Virus record (IMG/VR): IMGVR_UViG_3300035044_000024
Span: 1 to 34,844 of that record
Length of the DNA stretch: 34,844 nt
Origin: a virus
Strand: one strand, 5' to 3'
The notes under the pieces are model-generated. The model ran no database searches. It was not told the origin of the DNA and worked only from the letters and a program-made list of their open reading frames with translations. Position numbers and translations under genes: made by a program. Shown here in pieces: positions 31,535 through 34,844 of this stretch (positions within the stretch are counted from its first letter, which is position 1; every line of letters begins with the position of its first letter).

Positions 31535-31752
31535 TGTACTACGAGTTCCCAACATACATAGATGACAAGGGCATGATACCAGTGCTACTTGACCATGACT
31601 GGATGTGCTACACCAATGGCACATGGACGAACTGTCCTTATCCAATATACAAAGCGTTGTCCAAGCAGTTCAGACACAACGGCAACGCCAAGGAATTATC
31701 CAGATTTCCTAACAAAAGGTTGAAAAGAAATATATCCTCGACTATAATATAG
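31534..31752 (+). CDS. Small early protein (72 aa)
   Basis: MYYEFPTYIDDKGMIPVLLD, with 'HDWMCYTNGTWTNCPYPIYKALSKQFRHNG', has two nearby Cys and many aromatic residues. The 3' end encodes the basic tail KRLKRNISSTII, and those same bases carry the -35/-10 promoter for the next gene, so the end of this gene is constrained by, or a by-product of, the promoter. The function is unknown. Confidence 0.68.
   Translation: MYYEFPTYIDDKGMIPVLLDHDWMCYTNGTWTNCPYPIYKALSKQFRHNGNAKELSRFPNKRLKRNISSTII
31720..31748 (+). promoter_or_regulatory. Sigma70-type promoter TTGAAA-N17-TATAAT
   Basis: TTGAAA at 31720-31725 and TATAAT at 31743-31748 are separated by 17 bases, one mismatch from consensus. Transcription should start at about 31754-31756, on top of the ATG at 31755, so the next gene's mRNA would be leaderless or nearly so. 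Confidence 0.8.
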
Positions 31753-31754
31753 AT

Positions 31755-32636
31755 ATGAACATCTTTGTAACTAACGACTGCCCAGTACAGTCAGCCCGCA
31801 ACCTACCTGACAAGCACATAGTCAAGATGCCACTCGAGACTTGCCAAATGCTTGCTATCATTTACAGCGACTGGTACTATGGCGTTGGTAAGTTATACAA
31901 ACAAGATGGCACACCATACCGCACAGCTCACGGTGCATTTCGTTCACACCCTTGCACACAATGGGCTGCCGCCAACCAGTACAATCTTGCATGGCTCATC
32001 ATGCACGGACTTGCACTATGCAACGAGTACACTGCACGTTACGACAAGGTACACACTTGTCAGGACGTGATACATCAAGCCGTTCGCATCTACAATGCTT
32101 GCTTCGACGAGCCAGTATCAACTGCGTACTACAAGGTCGCATACTTCACACGTGCCATGCCAGAGTATCTCAAGTACGACGATACTATCACTACTATACA
32201 AGCCTACAAGGCTTACCTCAATACCAAGCCGTGGCTAGCTACCAACTATCTACGCATACCATCACGTAAACCATCATTCATTCAAACCACCATGACAACA
32301 ACACCAAACAAATCAGACCTACCTGTATATGACTTCTCTACTACACCAGAGCAGAGAGCTAACGAACAAGCAGCTATCGACAAAGCAATCAAGGATGCCG
32401 AAGCAGCCATGAAAGCACCAGCAGCCAAGAGACAGGATGCACCAGCTGTTGCAAAGATCAAAGCTAAGAAGCTAGTACCAACTAAGGCTAAAGGTTCTAA
32501 GTCAGGCAGAGTTGTAGGTATATCAGCAGATGAAAATATCTTCTTAAAGCAATTATTACTTGACATTGCTAACAATACTCAGTATAATAAAGATGAAGCT
32601 TACACTAAGCTAATGAACAGATACAACAAAAACTAA
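31755..32636 (+). CDS. Conserved cyanophage 'DKHxVKMxLExxQML' protein with C-terminal extension (293 aa)
   Basis: Residues 1-178 match a widespread phage family: 'MNIFVTNDCPVQSARNLPDKHIVKMPLETCQMLAIIY', 'YRTAHGAFRSHPCTQWAAANQYNLAWLIMHGLALCNEY', 'YKVAYFTRAMPEYLKYDD'. Pipelines sometimes give related proteins a DNA-glycosylase label; I cannot confirm it. From Met180 (32292) a separate Ala/Lys-rich region begins (MTTTPNKSDLPVYDF) with a charged linker and a helical end 'IFLKQLLLDIANNTQYNKDEAYTKLMNRYNKN'. This may be a fused second gene or an internal start. The promoter at 31720 places transcription start at the ATG. Confidence 0.85.
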   Translation: MNIFVTNDCPVQSARNLPDKHIVKMPLETCQMLAIIYSDWYYGVGKLYKQDGTPYRTAHGAFRSHPCTQWAAANQYNLAWLIMHGLALCNEYTARYDKVHTCQDVIHQAVRIYNACFDEPVSTAYYKVAYFTRAMPEYLKYDDTITTIQAYKAYLNTKPWLATNYLRIPSRKPSFIQTTMTTTPNKSDLPVYDFSTTPEQRANEQAAIDKAIKDAEAAMKAPAAKRQDAPAVAKIKAKKLVPTKAKGSKSGRVVGISADENIFLKQLLLDIANNTQYNKDEAYTKLMNRYNKN

Positions 32637-32648
32637 TCGGAGATAACT

Positions 32649-33134
32649 ATGCCAAACCATTGCCACAACAGGGTCACGTTCTACGCTAGCCCTGAGCATA
32701 ACGATCAGATTGCTAAGATCAAGCAGATGTTCTTAGATGAGAATATCTTTGGTCAGATCATACCAGAACCAGATTGGCTCAACACACCACTCATGTCTAG
32801 CGATATGCCCAAGTACGATTGGGATAAACCACTGGGCAAGGTTGGCGAGTTACCAATGGACGTTCAAGGAGACTACGGCATATCACGTAGATTCCAGTCA
32901 ACAGGTAAGGCTGACGACAGGTGGTATGACTGGCGTGTACAGAACTGGGATACCAAGTGGGACGCATACGACGTAGTAGTCACAGATGATGACCCAGATT
33001 GTACAGAGATTGAGTTCAATACAGCATGGTCGCCACCCGAAGCCATATGTTCTGCACTCAGAGATCAATATCCTGACGTGGACATCTCGTGGTTCTACGA
33101 CGAGCCCGGCTGTGAGATAGCGGGGTACTTGTAA
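32649..33134 (+). CDS. Api92-like/DUF1281 ferredoxin-fold family protein (161 aa)
   Basis: The start MPNHCHNRVTFYA and the central 'WYDWRVQNWDTKWDAYDV', 'IEFNTAWSPPEAICSAL' and 'VDISWFYDEPGCEIAGYL' are the hallmark segments of the Api92-like (YubB/DUF1281) family found on phages and plasmids. The fold is ferredoxin-like; the function is not established. GGAGATAA lies just before the ATG. Its TAA overlaps the next ATG. Confidence 0.87.
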   Translation: MPNHCHNRVTFYASPEHNDQIAKIKQMFLDENIFGQIIPEPDWLNTPLMSSDMPKYDWDKPLGKVGELPMDVQGDYGISRRFQSTGKADDRWYDWRVQNWDTKWDAYDVVVTDDDPDCTEIEFNTAWSPPEAICSALRDQYPDVDISWFYDEPGCEIAGYL

Positions 33135-33319
33135 TGACTAGAGTTATCAAGCCACTGTATATGCTCATCAAGGTTGACGTTGATGCTGACATTGTACACA
33201 ACCAAGCCAAGGCACACACCTACGCTATGAATCACTGTGATAAGCTCGAGTATGAGCTGGTCGATTATCATTACCCTACAAAGTACAGTGAACGAGAGCA
33301 CCCATTCATCAAACTATGA
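33134..33319 (+). CDS. Small early protein (61 aa)
   Basis: MTRVIKPLYMLIKVDVDADI and 'AKAHTYAMNHCDKLEYELVDYHYPTKYSEREHPFIKL'. It starts in a TAATG overlap and stops in an ATGA overlap, so both ends are coupled. A mixed alpha/beta pattern suggests a folded small protein. It is not recognised. Confidence 0.7.
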   Translation: MTRVIKPLYMLIKVDVDADIVHNQAKAHTYAMNHCDKLEYELVDYHYPTKYSEREHPFIKL

Positions 33320-33486
33320 AGAAATACATCAAACTATTGACAGTCATCACCAATTTGTTTATAATAGCTGGTGTAACAAGACATTGGATACGATATGACA
33401 ACACCGAATTGGCAGCACCACAGCCGCAAGCAGCCCAAGTACAAGAGCAAGCCCCGAATGGTGCAAGCTGCCCGAAAGCGTACTAA
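33316..33486 (+). CDS. Small protein with N-terminal membrane/signal segment (56 aa)
   Basis: ATG at 33316 overlaps the previous TGA. The frame reads MKKYIKLLTVITNLFIIAGV, a signal-anchor-like segment, then a Pro/Gln/Ala-rich tail ending GASCPKAY. A perfect consensus promoter lies within its coding sequence, and its last 92 bases overlap another ORF (33395-33529) in a different frame. Either this gene and the promoter coexist, or it is largely a by-product of the promoter. Confidence 0.55.
   Translation: MKKYIKLLTVITNLFIIAGVTRHWIRYDNTELAAPQPQAAQVQEQAPNGASCPKAY
33337..33365 (+). promoter_or_regulatory. Perfect consensus sigma70 promoter TTGACA-N17-TATAAT
   Basis: TTGACA at 33337-33342 and TATAAT at 33360-33365 with a 17-base spacer: no mismatch to the bacterial housekeeping consensus. 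The predicted start is about 33372. It would transcribe the ORFs at 33395, 33526, 33692 and 33984 and the RNA polymerase gene, making it the best candidate for the host-driven early promoter of phage RNA polymerase. Confidence 0.85.
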
Positions 33487-33529
33487 AATGCTCATCAAAA
33501 AGCTCACATCACAATCAACAAGGTCATGA
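33395..33529 (+). CDS. Small basic protein (44 aa) in alternate frame
   Basis: MTTPNWQHHSRKQPKYKSKP then RMVQAARKRTKMLIKKLTSQSTRS; it is strongly basic. It begins ~23 bases after the predicted transcription start of the consensus promoter, and its TGA overlaps the next gene's ATG (ATGA). The composition matches the other basic mini-proteins of this phage, so I consider it more protein-like than the overlapping 3' part of the 33316 ORF. Confidence 0.55.
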   Translation: MTTPNWQHHSRKQPKYKSKPRMVQAARKRTKMLIKKLTSQSTRS

Positions 33530-33744
33530 CCGATCACTACTACTATTACGAAGCTATCATGGGCACGGGTAAGAAGATCCACCTGTTTGCTCGTGACGAC
33601 ATAGAAGCTGCATACAGGGCTACACACATAGCCAAGTGGCACTGGAAAACCACCTTGACTGACATCTACCTAGATAAACACCATCATTACAATGAAGAAA
33701 GAATTTCCAAACAACTACAACATGATAAAGAACTGCCCAGCTGA
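33526..33744 (+). CDS. Small early protein (72 aa)
   Basis: MTDHYYYYEAIMGTGKKIHL, 'FARDDIEAAYRATHIAKWHWKTTLTDIYL' and a His/Gln/Lys tail. The 'GKKIHLFARDDIEAAYRATHIA' segment looks like a small alpha/beta unit that converts or senses, common as an anonymous ORF in phage early regions. It overlaps the next gene by 53 bases. Its function is unknown. Confidence 0.65.
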   Translation: MTDHYYYYEAIMGTGKKIHLFARDDIEAAYRATHIAKWHWKTTLTDIYLDKHHHYNEERISKQLQHDKELPS

Positions 33745-34021
33745 GTGGTTCGAGCCTATCGAGTTTGTTACTTTCATGCACTGGAAGATAGACGGCTGGG
33801 AGATGCCAACAGAGTATCACTGTATGATTCGTGCACGTAACCACAGAACCAACAAGGTCACAGAACACGTGTACAAGTCAGGTGCAGCTGCAAAGAAGAA
33901 GGTCAAAGAGTTGATCGCTGGTGCTGAGACAGAGTTTACTGTATGCACACACAACGATATACAACACTTGATACCACTTAAATATGTTACAGACAATGAC
34001 AAAGAGAACTATTCCGTCTGA
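33692..34021 (+). CDS. Early protein of unknown function (109 aa)
   Basis: MKKEFPNNYNMIKNCPAEWF, 'EPIEFVTFMHWKIDGWEMPTEYHCMIRARNHRTNKVTEHVYKSGAAAKKKVKEL' and 'EFTVCTHNDIQHL'. The middle part 'PxxxxCMIRAxNxxTxKVxEHVYKSxxAAxxxV' reads as a folded, conserved-type phage early protein. The internal ATG at 33722 (MIKNCPAEW) would remove most of the overlap with the previous ORF and is an alternative start. Confidence 0.72.
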   Translation: MKKEFPNNYNMIKNCPAEWFEPIEFVTFMHWKIDGWEMPTEYHCMIRARNHRTNKVTEHVYKSGAAAKKKVKELIAGAETEFTVCTHNDIQHLIPLKYVTDNDKENYSV

Positions 34022-34214
34022 TGACGTTTATACTTATTATAAACAGGCATTAGATATGTTACACAAAGACCATCCACATTACGAGGAGGTCAGACAACAC
34101 TTACTAGCACAGATACAAGATGAACTCGCAGACTCATATAACGGAAGACCAGATCACGGAACAGGTCAACTTAGAAAGATCACAGATCAAGCAGGGTCTA
34201 AAAAGACTGCGTGA
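33984..34214 (+). CDS. Small early protein overlapping RNA polymerase start (76 aa)
   Basis: In-frame starts are at 33984 and 33996 (MTKRTIPSDDVYTYYKQALD). The body 'ALDMLHKDHPHYEEVRQHLLAQIQDELADSYNG' is a helical acidic segment. The last 95 bases overlap the RNA polymerase gene in another frame, an unusually long overlap for this phage, so the C-terminal tail (RPDHGTGQLRKITDQAGSKKTA) may be under dual constraint, or the polymerase start may be later. Confidence 0.65.
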   Translation: MLQTMTKRTIPSDDVYTYYKQALDMLHKDHPHYEEVRQHLLAQIQDELADSYNGRPDHGTGQLRKITDQAGSKKTA

Positions 34215-34844
34215 CCAAACGTATAAGCTAGAAGCACAACAGTACTCTTCTGCAACAGTATATGGTATCGCTTCGATTGATGCGTTACTACCACGTGTAG
34301 TTCAACGTATCGAAGACACTAACAAGAAAATACATCAAGGCAAGTATGGAGCTGCCTTCAAGGATATACACGAATACCTAGCTAGTATCGAGGCACTGGC
34401 TGCCGCAGCTATCGCTTGTAAAGTTACATTCGATAACGTCTTTGGTTACAAGGACAACTGCAACACAGCTACCAACGTATGTAGTTCCATTGGCAAAGCT
34501 ATCGAGGATGAGTGTCAGATGCGACACTACGAGCATGCCGCCCCTGCTTTACTCAAGACTCTCAAGGACAACTACTGGCACAAAGCCTGTGGCACACAAC
34601 AGAAGCTAGTTGTCATCAGGACGCTGATGAACCGCTACAAGATTGAACAGTGGAGACCTTGGGGTACAAGTATACGTACCAAACTTGGTGGCTGGTTACT
34701 TGATTGCATTATGGCAGCAAGTGGCTGGTTCTACAAGCAACGCATACGCACAGGTCGTAAGACTCAAGTGTTTATTGCACCGACCGCAGAGTTCATGGAC
34801 ATCAAAGATGAAGTCATGGCAAATGCAGAATTATTCAGCCCTTT
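34120..34844 (+). CDS. T7-type single-subunit RNA polymerase, N-terminal part, 3' truncated by window
   Basis: ATG at 34120 opens a frame running off the window (about 241 residues): MNSQTHITEDQITEQVNLER... It continues with the N-terminal promoter-binding domain of T7-like polymerases, e.g. 'SSIGKAIEDECQM' matching T7 'SAIGRAIEDEARF', 'TLMNRYKIEQWRPWGTSIRTKLGGWLLDCIM' and 'TGRKTQVFIAPTAEFMDIKDEVMANAELF'. The catalytic palm lies beyond the edge. The enzyme transcribes middle and late phage genes. Being downstream of a perfect host promoter fits early expression. Confidence 0.95.
   Translation, partial: MNSQTHITEDQITEQVNLERSQIKQGLKRLRDQTYKLEAQQYSSATVYGIASIDALLPRVVQRIEDTNKKIHQGKYGAAFKDIHEYLASIEALAAAAIACKVTFDNVFGYKDNCNTATNVCSSIGKAIEDECQMRHYEHAAPALLKTLKDNYWHKACGTQQKLVVIRTLMNRYKIEQWRPWGTSIRTKLGGWLLDCIMAASGWFYKQRIRTGRKTQVFIAPTAEFMDIKDEVMANAELFSP

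Noticed and set aside
33334-33642. Minus-strand 102-codon ORF near the RNA polymerase promoter
   Set aside because: It is opposite coupled plus-strand genes and a perfect plus-strand promoter; no ribosome-binding site or recognisable product.
1-34844. Syn5-type cyanophage RNA polymerase promoter (ATTGGGCACCCGTAA)
   Set aside because: I looked for this known cyanopodovirus promoter and close variants and saw none; the phage polymerase of this virus may use another sequence.
1-34844. CRISPR arrays, insertion sequences, integrase
   Set aside because: No regularly spaced direct repeats, transposase motifs or tyrosine-recombinase motifs were seen; the tandem repeats present are coding repeats in the fibre gene.

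Overview
This window is part of a marine T7-like podovirus (Autographiviridae-type) that infects cyanobacteria. The T7 late block is intact and in order: gp7.3-like protein, portal, scaffold, major capsid, tail tubes A and B, internal core proteins, tail fibre, small terminase, large terminase. The last gene is the N-terminal part of a T7-type single-subunit RNA polymerase. The cyanobacterial host is indicated by a 44-residue high-light-inducible (Hli) protein at 4685-4819 and by a mini-peptide resembling the cyanobacterial 'YRGxxY' domain at 6099-6152. All recognised genes are on the + strand and most are joined by stop/start overlaps (TAATG, TGATG, ATGA).

Layout. (1) 1-1655: C-terminal part of a ribonucleotide reductase large subunit, a compact diiron small-subunit-like protein lacking the radical tyrosine, and a small conserved protein. 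(2) 1657-4330: gp7.3-like protein, portal, scaffold. (3) 4333-6303: a chain of tiny, mostly basic proteins with hli in the middle, ending in a structured ~150-base stretch before the capsid gene. (4) 6304-7527: capsid gene followed by a strong intrinsic terminator. (5) 7531-22986: tail tubes, internal virion proteins (one with an S74 self-cleaving chaperone domain), and two fibre proteins, the first carrying a cupredoxin-like domain. (6) 22986-24738: small membrane, secreted and basic proteins (probable lysis/envelope cassette). (7) 24738-29345: small terminase, HNH nuclease, a 606-residue protein with a possible His-Me finger motif, and large terminase. (8) 29346-30422: a mostly non-coding junction rich in hairpins, TGAGACT heptamers and extended -10 promoters. 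(9) 29966-34844: early genes, then RNA polymerase, cut by the window edge.

Terminase genes at the right end of the T7 map run directly into early genes, so the contig is closed across the place where the direct terminal repeat should lie. Host sigma70-type promoters (29925, 30362, 31720, 33337) would drive the early genes and RNA polymerase. The phage polymerase would then be expected to transcribe the DNA-metabolism and virion genes; I could not recognise its promoters.

The main surprises are: complete absence by eye of CCWGG and GGWCC sites in 34.8 kb, forcing Pro-Gly to CCC-GGN codons; the tyrosine-less mini RNR small subunit; a blue-copper-like ligand set inside the tail fibre; the heptamer array beside the presumed genome end; and a string of genes shorter than 60 codons that ordinary gene calling would miss.
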